Below are positions 53,858 through 62,519 of a DNA stretch of 64,000 bases, piece by piece; the first letter of the stretch is position 1; the number at the start of each line of letters is the position of its first letter. The stretch is taken from the NCBI RefSeq assembly GCF_017310035.1, contig NZ_CP022296.1, forward strand, positions 2,604,001 to 2,668,000. The letters run 5' to 3'. The DNA is from Nocardioides sp. S5. GTDB lineage: Bacteria > Actinomycetota > Actinomycetes > Propionibacteriales > Nocardioidaceae. Below the pieces are notes generated by a model. It saw only the letters and a list, made by a program, of their open reading frames with translations, ran no database searches and had not been told where the DNA came from. Position numbers and translations under genes: made by a program.

Positions 53858-54121
53858 TCACAGGTGTGCGTAGACGTCGTCGAGGGTCAGTCCGGAGGCG
53901 AGCATGAGCACCTGCGCGTGGTAGAGCAGCTGGCTGATCTCCAGCGCCGTCGCGTCCCTGCCCTCGTGCTCGGCGGCCATCCAGGACTCGGCGGCCTCCT
54001 CCAGCAGCTTCTTGCCGATGGCATGGACGCCGGCGTCGAGCTGGGCGACGGTGCCGGAGCCCTCGGGGCGCTCCTCGGCCTTGGTGGACAGCTCTGCCCA
54101 CAGCTCCTCGAACGTCTTCAC
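53858..54121 (-). CDS. hisE: Phosphoribosyl-ATP pyrophosphatase
   Basis: An 87-residue His[52 protein letters not shown]. Second step of histidine synthesis. Start GTG at 54121, with TAGGCT 8 nt upstream as a leaderless -10. Only hisE-hisG are here; the rest of the pathway lies elsewhere. Confidence 0.94.
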   Translation of the reverse strand: MKTFEELWAELSTKAEERPEGSGTVAQLDAGVHAIGKKLLEEAAESWMAAEHEGRDATALEISQLLYHAQVLMLASGLTLDDVYAHL

Positions 54122-54129
54122 GAGGGACA

Positions 54130-54135
54130 AGCCTA
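54130..54135 (-). promoter_or_regulatory. -10 element of hisE (leaderless)
   Basis: TAGGCT on the minus strand, 8 nt before the GTG at 54121. Confidence 0.4.
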
Positions 54136-54215
54136 CGGCGCGGCCCCCCGCAGGTCGTGGCCGGTCCCGACGGCGGACCACCCCACGGGAGGGTTGCCCT
54201 CGTCGATGCGCGGGC

Positions 54216-54221
54216 TACAGT
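54216..54221 (+). promoter_or_regulatory. -10 element of the DUF3072 gene (leaderless)
   Basis: TACAGT, 6 nt before the ATG at 54228. Confidence 0.5.
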
Positions 54222-54227
54222 CGCAGC

Positions 54228-54503
54228 ATGACTGAATCGAACATGCATTCGGACCCCGAGGCGGCCGACACCCAGGTCACTGAGGAGCCGGCCCCCGACA
54301 CCCTGGGCGGCCCCCAGGGCGACACCACCCGCAAGGACCCCGAGGAGTGGGTCACCGGCGACGAGCCGATGACCGGCGCGCAGCGCAGCTACCTCGACAC
54401 CCTCGCCCGCGAGGCCGGCGAGGAGCTCCCCGGGGACCTCACCAAGGCGCAGGCCTCCGAGCACATCGACCGGCTCCAGGGCGCGACCGACCGCACGTCC
54501 TGA
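54228..54503 (+). CDS. DUF3072 family protein
   Basis: A 91-residue acidic protein. Disordered first half; the C-terminal half (PMTGAQRSYLDTLAREAG, DLTKAQASEHIDRLQG) is the DUF3072 core. Function unknown. Convergent with ribH, 10 bp apart. Confidence 0.85.
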   Translation: MTESNMHSDPEAADTQVTEEPAPDTLGGPQGDTTRKDPEEWVTGDEPMTGAQRSYLDTLAREAGEELPGDLTKAQASEHIDRLQGATDRTS

Positions 54504-54513
54504 CCGACGGCCC

Positions 54514-54993
54514 TCAGCGCCCGCGCAGTCCTTGCAGGACGCGTGCGGTGTCGAGGGCGGCCGCGGTGGCCTCCCAGCCCTTGTCCTCCGACGAGCCGTC
54601 GAGCCCGGCCCGGTCGAGCGCCTGCTCCTCGGTGTCGCAGGTCAGCAGGCCGAAGCCCACCGGGACCGCGTGCGCCACGCTCACCTGCGTCAGGCCGTCG
54701 GTCGCGGCCGAGCAGACGTAGTCGAAGTGCGGGGTGCCGCCGCGGATCACCACACCCAGCGCCACCACGGCGTCGTACCCGTCCTGCGCGAGCGCAGCGG
54801 CGACGACCGGCAGCTCGAAGGTGCCGGGGACCCGGACCACCTCCGGCTCGGTGACGCCGTACGCCGCCAGTGCACGCTCGGCGCCGGCCACCAGTCCGTC
54901 CATGACCTGGGTGTGCCAGCTCGCCGCGACGACGGCGACCTTCAGGCCGCTCGCGTCGAAGGGCTGGGACGTGGGTGCTCCGGCGCCGCTCAT
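54514..54993 (-). CDS. ribH: 6,7-dimethyl-8-ribityllumazine synthase
   Basis: A 159-residue lumazine synthase. [54 protein letters not shown] and [21 protein letters not shown] are conserved. Last gene of the rib operon; ATGA overlap with ribBA. Confidence 0.97.
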   Translation of the reverse strand: MSGAGAPTSQPFDASGLKVAVVAASWHTQVMDGLVAGAERALAAYGVTEPEVVRVPGTFELPVVAAALAQDGYDAVVALGVVIRGGTPHFDYVCSAATDGLTQVSVAHAVPVGFGLLTCDTEEQALDRAGLDGSSEDKGWEATAAALDTARVLQGLRGR

Positions 54994-56267
54994 GGACGTC
55001 CTCCTTCGTGCAGGGGCTGGTCGCCGGCCAGGTCGGGCAGGTCGTGCCCCATCCGGTCGCGCTTGGTCAGCAGGTAGGTGAGGTTGTGGTCGTTGGGGTG
55101 CGGCGTGAGCGGCACCCGCTCGGCGACCGCGATCCCGAAGTCCTCCAGGCTGGCGGTCTTGGCGGGGTTGTTGGTCATCAGGCGCACCGAGGAGACCCCG
55201 AGGTCGCGCAGGACCTGCGTCGCCGTGCCGTAGTGGCGGGCGTCGGCGGGCAGGCCCAGGTCGAGGTTCGCGTCGACCGTGTCGCGCCCGCCGTCCTGGA
55301 GCTGGTAGGCCTGCAGCTTGGCAACCAGGCCGATGCCGCGGCCCTCGTGGCCCCGGAGGTAGACCACCACTCCCCTGCCCTCGGCGACGACCCTGGCGAG
55401 GGCCTCGTCGAGCTGGGGACCGCAGTCGCACCGCTCGCTGCCGAAGACGTCACCGGTGAGGCACTCGCTGTGCACCCGGGTCAGCACCGGCTCGTCGCCA
55501 CTGATGTCGCCGTGCACGAGCGCGACGTGCTCGCTGCCGTCGATGGTGATGCGGTAGCCGTAGGCGGTGAAGTCGCCGTGTCGCGTGGGCAGACGGGTCT
55601 CGGCGACCCGCTCGACGTGGCGCTCGTGCCGGCGGCGGTAGCGCACGAGGTCCTCGATCGAGATCATCGCGAGCCCGTGCTCGTCGGCGAAATCGCGCAG
55701 CTCGGGTCCGCGCTTCATGGTGCCGTCGTCGTTGACCACCTCGACGAGCACGCCGGCCGGGGTCAGGCCGGCCAGCACGGCGAGGTCGACGGCCGCCTCG
55801 GTGTGCCCGCGGCGCACGAGCACGCCGCCCTCGCGGTAGCGCAGGGGGAAGACGTGCCCGGGCCGGGTCAGCTCCCAAGGCTCGGTGGCCGAGTCGGCGA
55901 GCGTGCGGGCGGTGTGCGCGCGGTCTGCGGCGCTGATACCGGTGCTGACGCCGTCGCGGGCGTCCACGGAGATCGTGTAGGCCGTGCGCAGCTTGTCCTT
56001 GTTGTGCGGGGTCATCAACGGGATCTCGAGCCGCTCCAGCATGTCGCCGGGCATCGGCACGCAGATCACGCCGCTGGAGTGGCGGATCGTGAAGGCCATC
56101 AGCTCCGGCGTCGCCTTCGCGGCGGCGAAGATGATGTCGCCCTCGTTCTCGCGGTCCTCGTCGTCGACGACGACCACGGCCCTGCCGGCCGCGATGTCGG
56201 CGACGGCGCGCTCGACGGGGTCGAGCCGGACGCTGCTGTCGGGAGTGCTGGCGGGAGTGGTGCTCAT
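54990..56267 (-). CDS. ribBA: Bifunctional DHBP synthase / GTP cyclohydrolase II
   Basis: A 425-residue fusion. RibB half: [35 protein letters not shown] and [13 protein letters not shown]. RibA half: zinc cysteines in [32 protein letters not shown]. Makes both precursors for lumazine. 4-bp overlaps with pnuX and ribH. Confidence 0.97.
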   Translation of the reverse strand: MSTTPASTPDSSVRLDPVERAVADIAAGRAVVVVDDEDRENEGDIIFAAAKATPELMAFTIRHSSGVICVPMPGDMLERLEIPLMTPHNKDKLRTAYTISVDARDGVSTGISAADRAHTARTLADSATEPWELTRPGHVFPLRYREGGVLVRRGHTEAAVDLAVLAGLTPAGVLVEVVNDDGTMKRGPELRDFADEHGLAMISIEDLVRYRRRHERHVERVAETRLPTRHGDFTAYGYRITIDGSEHVALVHGDISGDEPVLTRVHSECLTGDVFGSERCDCGPQLDEALARVVAEGRGVVVYLRGHEGRGIGLVAKLQAYQLQDGGRDTVDANLDLGLPADARHYGTATQVLRDLGVSSVRLMTNNPAKTASLEDFGIAVAERVPLTPHPNDHNLTYLLTKRDRMGHDLPDLAGDQPLHEGGRP

Positions 56268-56959
56268 GCTGCGACGACCTCCTCGGTCTTCTCGGTGCCG
56301 CTGGTCTCGACGACGGTGCGGCTGGCGCGCAGCCAGACCACGAAGCCGATGACGACGAAGACGGCGTAGACGAGGTACATCCCCGCCGTGGGGTAGTAGC
56401 CGGCCTGGACGAGGGTGGTCACGCCGACGACGTCGACGAGGACCCAGACGAGCCAGAACTCCACCCAGCCGCGGGCCATGCCGTAGGTCGCGAGCATGGA
56501 GCCGGCCAGGATCCACGCCTCGGTGCTCGGGCCCCACGACCCGACCTGCATGAGCACGACGTACGCCACGGCGTAGCCGACGACGCCGAGCACGAGCAGC
56601 TGGGCCCGCTCGGCACCGGTCGCCCACCGCGGGGCGATCGCACCACCGTCGGAGGCGCCGCCGGCGTCACGCAGCCGGGACCAGCGCCACCAGCCGTAGA
56701 GCGAGACGGCCGCGAAGAACACCTGGCGGCCGGCCTGTCCCCACAGCGGCTCGGCGACCGCGCCGGAGAGCTCACCGGTCGCGAAGACGGTGAAGAGCAG
56801 GACGTTGCCGACCAGGCCGACCGGCCACGCCCACACCACGCGCCGCATCCCGAGGATCGCACTGGCGAGGCCGAAGAGGTTGCCGACGACCTCCCGTGCG
56901 CTGAGCTCCCCGCCCGGCACCGGGATGGTGCCGTCGAGGAGCCATTCGATCAGGGGCAT
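56264..56959 (-). CDS. ribM: PnuC-family transporter, likely riboflavin importer RibM/PnuX
   Basis: A 231-residue membrane protein with about seven segments. Family motifs are [38 protein letters not shown] and [24 protein letters not shown]. PnuC proteins import nicotinamide riboside, but members inside FMN-riboswitch rib operons (corynebacterial PnuX, streptomycete RibM) take up riboflavin; position between ribE and ribBA makes that the better call. Confidence 0.85.
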   Translation of the reverse strand: MPLIEWLLDGTIPVPGGELSAREVVGNLFGLASAILGMRRVVWAWPVGLVGNVLLFTVFATGELSGAVAEPLWGQAGRQVFFAAVSLYGWWRWSRLRDAGGASDGGAIAPRWATGAERAQLLVLGVVGYAVAYVVLMQVGSWGPSTEAWILAGSMLATYGMARGWVEFWLVWVLVDVVGVTTLVQAGYYPTAGMYLVYAVFVVIGFVVWLRASRTVVETSGTEKTEEVVAA

Positions 56960-57588
56960 CAGGAGTCCTTCTGGATGTCGGCCGGGAGGTGGGTGGAGGC
57001 GTAGGCGCCCAGCAGCTTCTCGACGTGCTTGGCGATGACGTCGGCCTCGAGGTTGACCAGGTCGCCGGGGCGGCGGGTGCCGAGCGTGGTGCGGGCGAGC
57101 GTCTCGGGGATCAGGCTGACGGTGAAGGAGGACTTCCCCGCCTCGACGACGGTGAGGCTCACCCCGTCGACGGTGATCGAGCCCTTGTCCACGAGGTAGC
57201 GCGCGAGGTGGGCGGGCAGCGAGACCTCGACGACGTCCCAGTGCTCGCTGGGCGAGCGGGAGACGATCTCGCCGACGCCGTCGACGTGGCCCTGCACGAT
57301 GTGACCGCCGAGGCGCTTGTCGACGGTGACGGCGCGCTCGAGGTTGACCCGGTCACCGGGGGCCACCCCGCGCAGCGAGGTCTTGTCGAGGGTCTCCTGC
57401 ATCAGGTCGGCGGTCCACCGGCCCTCCCCGAGCTCGGCGACCGTCAGGCAGCAGCCGTTGACCGAGATCGAGTCACCCAGGATCGTGCCGTCGAGCACGG
57501 TGGACGCCTCGATCGTGAGGCGGATCGCGTCTCCCTGGTCGGTGACCTCGGCGATCGTGCCGAGCTCCTCGACGATTCCGGTGAACAT
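56959..57588 (-). CDS. ribE: Riboflavin synthase alpha chain
   Basis: A 209-residue trimeric synthase with two lumazine-synthase-like repeats, MFTGIVEELGTIAEV and the second, GHIVQGHVDGVGEIV; SVNGCCLTV and TVDGVSLTVV are the paired signatures. TGATG overlap with ribD and 1-bp overlap with pnuX. Confidence 0.96.
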   Translation of the reverse strand: MFTGIVEELGTIAEVTDQGDAIRLTIEASTVLDGTILGDSISVNGCCLTVAELGEGRWTADLMQETLDKTSLRGVAPGDRVNLERAVTVDKRLGGHIVQGHVDGVGEIVSRSPSEHWDVVEVSLPAHLARYLVDKGSITVDGVSLTVVEAGKSSFTVSLIPETLARTTLGTRRPGDLVNLEADVIAKHVEKLLGAYASTHLPADIQKDS

Positions 57589-58643
57589 CAGGACCTCCTG
57601 GGGGTCGTGAGCGGCTTCATGGTCAGTCGCACGTTGGTGTCCTCGCCGTCGTGGCCCTGCAGCACTGCCACGTCCGTGACGTGCAGGTGCAGCGCGTCGC
57701 CGATGGTGGTGATGCCGAGGTCCGCGACGGCGCTGGTGCCCGAGCCGAGCAGCATCGGCGCGACGTAGGCGACGACCTCGTCGACGAGACCGGCGGACAG
57801 GAAGGCGCGGGCGAGCGCGGGTCCGCCCTCGAGGAAGACGTGCTGGCGGTCGAGCTCGTGCAACCTGGCCAACGCCTCCTCGGGGTCGCGGGTGCGGAGG
57901 TGGACGGTCTCGGCTCGGTCGTTGAGGACCCGGCGGTCCGGGGCGAGGTCGCGCAGCCCCATCACGGCGCGCAGGGGCTGCACCGCGACCGGCTCGTCGA
58001 CCTCGTCCCGCACGGTGAGCTCGGGGTCGTCGACCTCGACGGTCCCGGTGCCGACCAGCATCGTGTCGCACAGCCCGCGGAGGCGGTGCGTGTCGAGCCG
58101 GGCGGCGCGGCTGGAGACCCAGCGGCTGGTGCCGTCGGGGGCCGCGCTGCGCCCGTCGAGGGTGGTGGCGAACTTCCACGTGACGAAGGGACGACGCCTC
58201 GCGACCGCGAAGGTCCAGGCGCGGTTGATGAGCTGAGCCTCCTCGATCAGCACGCCGCCGACGACCTCGATGCCCGCCTCACGCAGCCGTCGCGCACCGC
58301 CCACGGCGACGGGGTTGGCGTCGGGCTGGGCGTAGACGACCCGGCGTACGCCTGCGGCGACGAGCGCTTCGCTGCACGGTCCGGTGCGACCGGTGTGGTT
58401 GCACGGCTCGAGGGTGACGACGGCGGTCGCGCCCCGGGCGGCGTCACCGGCCTCCGCGAGCGCGGCAGCCTCGGCGTGGGCCGTGCCGGCGCCGCGGTGG
58501 AACCCCTCGGCGATCGTGGCGCCGTCAGGGGCGAGCAGCACGCAGCCGACGCGGGGGTTCGGCCCGAGGGGCACGCCGGGGGTGACGGCGAGCGCCAGGG
58601 CGCGCTGCATGGCGCGCCGCTCCGCCTCGCTGGTCGTCGTCAT
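57588..58643 (-). CDS. ribD: Bifunctional riboflavin deaminase/reductase RibD
   Basis: A 351-residue RibD. Zinc deaminase motifs HAEAAAL and PCNHTGRTGPC, then the DHFR-like reductase half (FVTWKFATTLDGRSA, VGTGTVEVDDPELTVR, LEGGPALARAF). First gene after the FMN riboswitch; RBS GGAGG 7 nt from the ATG. Confidence 0.97.
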   Translation of the reverse strand: MTTTSEAERRAMQRALALAVTPGVPLGPNPRVGCVLLAPDGATIAEGFHRGAGTAHAEAAALAEAGDAARGATAVVTLEPCNHTGRTGPCSEALVAAGVRRVVYAQPDANPVAVGGARRLREAGIEVVGGVLIEEAQLINRAWTFAVARRRPFVTWKFATTLDGRSAAPDGTSRWVSSRAARLDTHRLRGLCDTMLVGTGTVEVDDPELTVRDEVDEPVAVQPLRAVMGLRDLAPDRRVLNDRAETVHLRTRDPEEALARLHELDRQHVFLEGGPALARAFLSAGLVDEVVAYVAPMLLGSGTSAVADLGITTIGDALHLHVTDVAVLQGHDGEDTNVRLTMKPLTTPRRS

Positions 58644-58983
58644 CTCCGCCTCCGGTCCGTGGTGGGACTCCGGGGGGCGGGCGACGGCGTACGCCCCTCG
58701 CCGTGGCGGGAGGGCGTGGAGCCGTCAGCGTGCACTTCTCATCCGGACTGTGACCGTCGGTCCAGGAGTTCCACCTGGTCAACCGGCCACTGGATGTGGT
58801 CGGGTCGCGGACTGTGACCGCCGGTGCGGAGTTCCACCGCCCCCAGAGCACGCAAGCTCTTCGTGGACGCAACTCTGCCACAGCGCGGATGATTCCCTCA
58901 CCGCTGTCCGGTCGTGACGTGCGCAACACCGGCCGAGGGGACGGACGGCGCCGGCTGGTGCCGACGGAGCGGCCCGGCGGGGA
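58644..58983 (-). other. ribD leader region
   Basis: Holds the FMN riboswitch (58,728-58,853) and 84 bp between it and ribD, where GACGGC (about 58,720) can pair with GCCGTC (about 58,683) and CTCCCGCC could mask the ribosome-binding site GGAGGCGG. The 130 bp upstream of the riboswitch should carry the promoter; no convincing -35/-10 pair is seen. Confidence 0.75.
58728..58853 (-). promoter_or_regulatory. FMN riboswitch (RFN element)
   Basis: Minus strand: P1 stem GCGTGC/GCACGC (58,848-58,853 with 58,728-58,733); conserved GGGGGCGGTGGAACTCCGC, ACCGGCGGTCACAGTCCGCG, GGTGGAACTCCTGGACC and GACGGTCACAGTCCGGATGA blocks. All RFN helices can be drawn. It controls the whole ribD-ribE-pnuX-ribBA-ribH unit; translation control is more likely than termination as no U-run follows. 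Confidence 0.97.
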
Positions 58984-60327
58984 TCAGACCTGGTCGAGGA
59001 ACCGGTCGAAGACGCGCGCGCCGAACTCCAGCGCGTCGACCGGGACCCGCTCGTCGACGCCGTGGAAGAGCGCGGTGAAGTCGAGGTCGGCGGGCAGGCG
59101 CAGGGGCGCGAAGCCGTAGGAGCGCATGCCGAGCTTGCGGAAGTGCTTGGCGTCGGTGCCGCCGCTCATCAGGTAGGGGGCGACGAGGGCGTCGGGGTCC
59201 TCGGCGAGGAGACTGCGGCTCATCGCGGTGACCAGGTCGCCGTCGTACGGCGTCTCCCACGGGTCCTGCTTGGACTCGAAGTCGAACTCGATGCCGTCAC
59301 CGGCCAGCTCGTGGAGGGTGGCGAAGAACTCGTCCTCGTAGCCGGGGAGGAAGCGGCCGTCGATCGTCGCGTGCGCCTCGGTGGGGATGACGTTGGTCTT
59401 GTAGCCGGCCTTGAGCATCGTCGGGTTGGCGGTGTTGCGGATGACGGCGCCGAGCATGCGGGCGGCGTCGCCGAACTCCTCGACGAGGGCCTCGGCGTTG
59501 TCCGGGGTCGCCTCGGTGCCGGCGAGCTCCCCGACGGTGGCGAGCAGCACCTCCATGGTGGGGGTCAGCCGCACCGGCCACTGGTGCGCGCCGATGCGTG
59601 CCACGGCGCCGGCGAGCCGGGTGACGGCGTTGTCGTCGTTGATCATCGAGCCGTGGCCCGCGCGCCCGCGCGCGGTCAGGCGCATCCACGCCATGCCCTT
59701 CTCGGCCGCCTCGATGAGGTAGACCCGACGACCCCGGATCGTCGCGGAGAACCCGCCGACCTCGCCGACCGCCTCGCTGCAGTCGGCGAGCAGGTCCGCG
59801 TGCTGGTCGACGAGGATCCCGGCACCGTGGTGGCCCCCCGCCTCCTCGTCGGCGGTGAAGCAGAGCACGACCTCGCGGTCGGGCGCGGCGCCGGCAACCG
59901 CCCGGGCCCGGACGACGCTGAGGAGCATCGCGTCGAAGTCCTTCATGTCGACCGCGCCGCGGCCCCAGACCTGTCCGTCCCTGATCTCCCCGCCGAACGG
60001 GTCGACCTCCCAGTCGGACGCCTCGGCGGGCACGACGTCGAGGTGCCCGTGCAGCAGCAGCGGGGCGCGGCCGTCGCCGCCGCCCCAGCGCGCGACGACG
60101 TTGGCCCGACCCGGGCGGCCCTCGATGACCCGGCTCTCGATGCCGACCTCGTCGAGCAGCGTGGCGACGTGCTCGGCGGCCTTGCGCTCCCCCGGCCCGT
60201 CGTCGGTGCCGTAGTTGGAGGTGTCGATCGCGATGAGGTCCTGGCAGAGCTGCACGACCTCCTTCGCGGGGTCGTACGAACGGTCCGGCGAGCTGACTGC
60301 CGAGTGGTCAGTGGGCACCTGTTCCAT
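58984..60327 (-). CDS. M20 family peptidase
   Basis: A 447-residue metallopeptidase. Metal ligands: H in LLLHGHLDVVPA, D in WGRGAVDMKDF, E pair in CFTADEEAGG, late H in GGTDAKHFRKLG. The dimerisation domain follows the ARGRAGHGSMIND stretch. Likely cleaves N-acyl or dipeptide substrates. ATG at 60327 has AGGA 8 nt upstream; ATG at 60336 is an alternative. Confidence 0.9.
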   Translation of the reverse strand: MEQVPTDHSAVSSPDRSYDPAKEVVQLCQDLIAIDTSNYGTDDGPGERKAAEHVATLLDEVGIESRVIEGRPGRANVVARWGGGDGRAPLLLHGHLDVVPAEASDWEVDPFGGEIRDGQVWGRGAVDMKDFDAMLLSVVRARAVAGAAPDREVVLCFTADEEAGGHHGAGILVDQHADLLADCSEAVGEVGGFSATIRGRRVYLIEAAEKGMAWMRLTARGRAGHGSMINDDNAVTRLAGAVARIGAHQWPVRLTPTMEVLLATVGELAGTEATPDNAEALVEEFGDAARMLGAVIRNTANPTMLKAGYKTNVIPTEAHATIDGRFLPGYEDEFFATLHELAGDGIEFDFESKQDPWETPYDGDLVTAMSRSLLAEDPDALVAPYLMSGGTDAKHFRKLGMRSYGFAPLRLPADLDFTALFHGVDERVPVDALEFGARVFDRFLDQV

Positions 60328-60389
60328 GCCGTCCATCCTGCCCCACGAGCGAGCAGCAGCCCCGATTCGTTGGCGGGGAGCTGCTTTGC

Positions 60390-60395
60390 TACTGT
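60390..60395 (+). promoter_or_regulatory. -10 element of tRNA-Leu
   Basis: TACTGT, 12 nt upstream of the tRNA 5' end; no strong -35 is seen. Confidence 0.4.
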
Positions 60396-60407
60396 TTCCC
60401 AGCACTC

Positions 60408-60496
60408 GTCCGGGTGGCGGAATTGGCAGACGCGCTAGCTTGAGGTGCTAGTGCCCGTATTAGGGCGTGGGGGTTCAAGTCCCCCCTCGGACACCA
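60408..60496 (+). tRNA. tRNA-Leu (anticodon GAG)
   Basis: An 89-nt class II tRNA. Acceptor stem GTCCGGG/CTCGGAC, anticodon loop TTGAGGT with GAG at 60,442-60,444 between GCTAGC and GCTAGT, long variable arm GCCCGTATTAGGGC, T arm GGGGGTTCAAGTCCCCC, encoded CCA at 60,494-60,496. Confidence 0.97.
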
Positions 60497-61120
60497 GCTC
60501 GACAGGCAAGCCCCAGGTCCCTGACCTGGGGCTTCGTCGTCGTCGGGGGTGCACCACCCCGACGAGGACCGCGGCCGTGACGGCACCCGTCCACCCCATC
60601 GCGAGGTCGCCGACGGTGTCGGCGTACGCCGTGGCCACCTCCCTCGACCTCGTCACGAAGGCGGCGTACTCCCACATCTCCCAGGCCAGCGCCATCGTCA
60701 TGCCCGACGCGACGGCGATCTCGAGGCGGCGCAGCACCGGCGCGTGTGCGGCCCCGGCGAGCAGGACCACCGCCGCGGCGAGGGACCCGGTCGCGGCAAG
60801 GTGGATGGCGTCGTCGAACCAGGTGAGGCGGTCGTAGAGGTCGAGGCGGTTGCCGAGGATGTCGGAGAAGCCCGGCAGGGTGACGAGCACGTCGGCACCC
60901 CAGGGGTACGGACGTCCCGACCGTGCCACCGCGTGCCACACCGGGACCACGAGCGCCAGCAGCGGATAGGTCAGGGCGCGGGTGCCGGGGGCCTTGCCCT
61001 CGAGGTTGCCCCACCCGGGGTCCACCGAGATCCGGCGGCCAGCAGCAGCACCTTGGCGGTGACGTCGACGACGACGAGCCAGCCCGGTGGACGCGCGCGT
61101 GCGTGCGCGTCGGCGTACAT
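60435..61120 (-). pseudogene. Membrane protein gene split by a -1 frameshift
   Basis: The N-terminal 30 codons start at ATG 61120 (MYADAHARARPPGWLVVVDV, then TAKVLLLAAG, strong GC3 coding bias) and the main part continues in another frame from 61031 (ISVDPGWGNLEGKAPGTRAL). Three to four further membrane segments include LLALVVPVWHAVA, FDDAIHLAATGSLAAAVVLL and AWEMWEYAAFVTRS. One missing base near GCCGCCGG (61,031-61,039) would restore the protein. From the GTG at 61025 alone a 196-residue protein could still be made. The last 20 codons run antisense into tRNA-Leu, ending at 60435. Family not recognised beyond a small integral membrane protein. 7 bp after the metallo-hydrolase gene. Confidence 0.6.
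60508..60534 (+). terminator. Terminator after tRNA-Leu
   Basis: AAGCCCCAGGTC and GACCTGGGGCTT form a perfect 12-bp stem with a 3-nt loop, 12 bp after the tRNA. No long U-run follows. Confidence 0.8.
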
Positions 61121-61127
61121 CGGCCGC

Positions 61128-62519
61128 TCACCCCACCAGGACGCGCTCGCCGTACGACGGCACGACGGCGGTCCAGCCGAGCTCGACGGAGATCTCGCGG
61201 GCCAGGGCGGCCGCCGAGGCGGGCTCGCCGTGGACGACGTAGAGGGTCCGCGGCGGGCGCGGAGCGCGGCCGAGCCACTCGAGGGTCTCCCGCGCGTCGG
61301 CGTGCACGGAGAAGCCCGTCAGCGCCACCACCTCGGCGCGGACCGGGACGTAACGACCGTGGATCTTCACCTGCCGTGCCCCTTCCGCCAGCTGCCGCCC
61401 GCGGGTGCCGTCGGTCTGGTAGCCGGTGAGGAGGACCGTGTTGCGGCGCTCGGGCAGCTGGTGCGCGAGGTGGTGCAGGACCCGGCCACCCGAGGCCATC
61501 CCCGAGGCGGAGATGACGATGCTGGGACGTCCGGGACGGTTCAGCCGCATGGAGCTCTCGGGGTCGTGGACGCCCTGCACGCCGACGTCGAGGTCGGCCA
61601 TCAGGGCGCGCGCCTCGCGGCGCAGCTCGGGGGCGCCGCGGGCCGCCGCGCGGCGGTAGACCTCGAGCGCGGCGAGCGCCATCGGACTGTCCACGAAGAC
61701 GGGCACCTCGGGGATGCGCCCCTCCCCCATCAGCCTCCGGAGCTCGAGGAGGACCAGCTCGGTGCGGTCGACGGCGAAGGCCGGGACCAGCACCGACCCG
61801 CCACGCTCGACGGTGCGGCAGATCGCGTCGGCGAGCTGGTCCGGGTCGGGTGCGGGGTGCGCGCGGTCGCCGTACGTCGACTCCACCACGAGGGTGTCCG
61901 CGACGGGCGGGTCCTCCGGCGGGCGCAGCAGCGGGTGGCGGGGACGACCCAGGTCGCCGCTGAAGGACGCGTGCGACTCCCCCAGTCGCACGTCGACCGT
62001 GGCCGAGCCGAGGATGTGGCCGGCGCGTGCGAGCCGTACGCCCACACCGGGTGCGAGCGCCACGTCGGTGTCGAGCTCGACCGGGTCGATGAGGGCGAGC
62101 GCGCGCTCCACGTCGTGGTCGCCGTAGAGCGGGAGGGCCGGATGGTGCTTGGAGAAGCCGGCGGTGTTGGCGTACCTCGCGTCCTCCTGCTGGAGGTGCG
62201 CGCTGTCGCGCAGGACGATGGCTGCCAGCTCGGCGGTCGTCCGGGTGCAGGTCACCCGCCCGGCGAAGCCGTCCCTCACGAGGCGCGGCAGGTAGCCGGT
62301 GTGGTCGAGGTGGGCGTGGGTCAGCAGCACGTGGTCGATCGTGCGGGGATCGACCGGCAGCGGCTCCCAGTTGCGGCGGCGGTGGACGGCCAGGCCCTGG
62401 TAGAGCCCGGCGTCGACCAGGACCCGCGTCCCGTCCGACTCGAGCAGGAACCGGCTCCCGGTGACCGTGTCGACCGCACCCAGGAAGGTCAGCGACGTCT
62501 GCGTGGCCACGGTGCTCAC
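61128..62519 (-). CDS. Beta-CASP metallo-beta-lactamase-fold hydrolase (RNase-like)
   Basis: A 463-residue MBL/beta-CASP protein. FLGAVDTVTGSRFLLES, zinc motif LLTHAHLDHTGYLP, AGHILGSATVDVRLG, GDLGRPRHPLL, and beta-CASP/RMMBL parts VFVDSPMALAALEVY, SGMASGGRVLHHL and TGFSVHADARETLEWL. Resembles bacterial CPSF-like nucleases; RNA processing is inferred. GTG start overlaps ppk2 (GTGA). Confidence 0.9.
   Translation of the reverse strand: MSTVATQTSLTFLGAVDTVTGSRFLLESDGTRVLVDAGLYQGLAVHRRRNWEPLPVDPRTIDHVLLTHAHLDHTGYLPRLVRDGFAGRVTCTRTTAELAAIVLRDSAHLQQEDARYANTAGFSKHHPALPLYGDHDVERALALIDPVELDTDVALAPGVGVRLARAGHILGSATVDVRLGESHASFSGDLGRPRHPLLRPPEDPPVADTLVVESTYGDRAHPAPDPDQLADAICRTVERGGSVLVPAFAVDRTELVLLELRRLMGEGRIPEVPVFVDSPMALAALEVYRRAAARGAPELRREARALMADLDVGVQGVHDPESSMRLNRPGRPSIVISASGMASGGRVLHHLAHQLPERRNTVLLTGYQTDGTRGRQLAEGARQVKIHGRYVPVRAEVVALTGFSVHADARETLEWLGRAPRPPRTLYVVHGEPASAAALAREISVELGWTAVVPSYGERVLVG

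Noticed and set aside
60390-60540. Integration site at tRNA-Leu
   Set aside because: No duplicated tRNA 3' end or integrase nearby.
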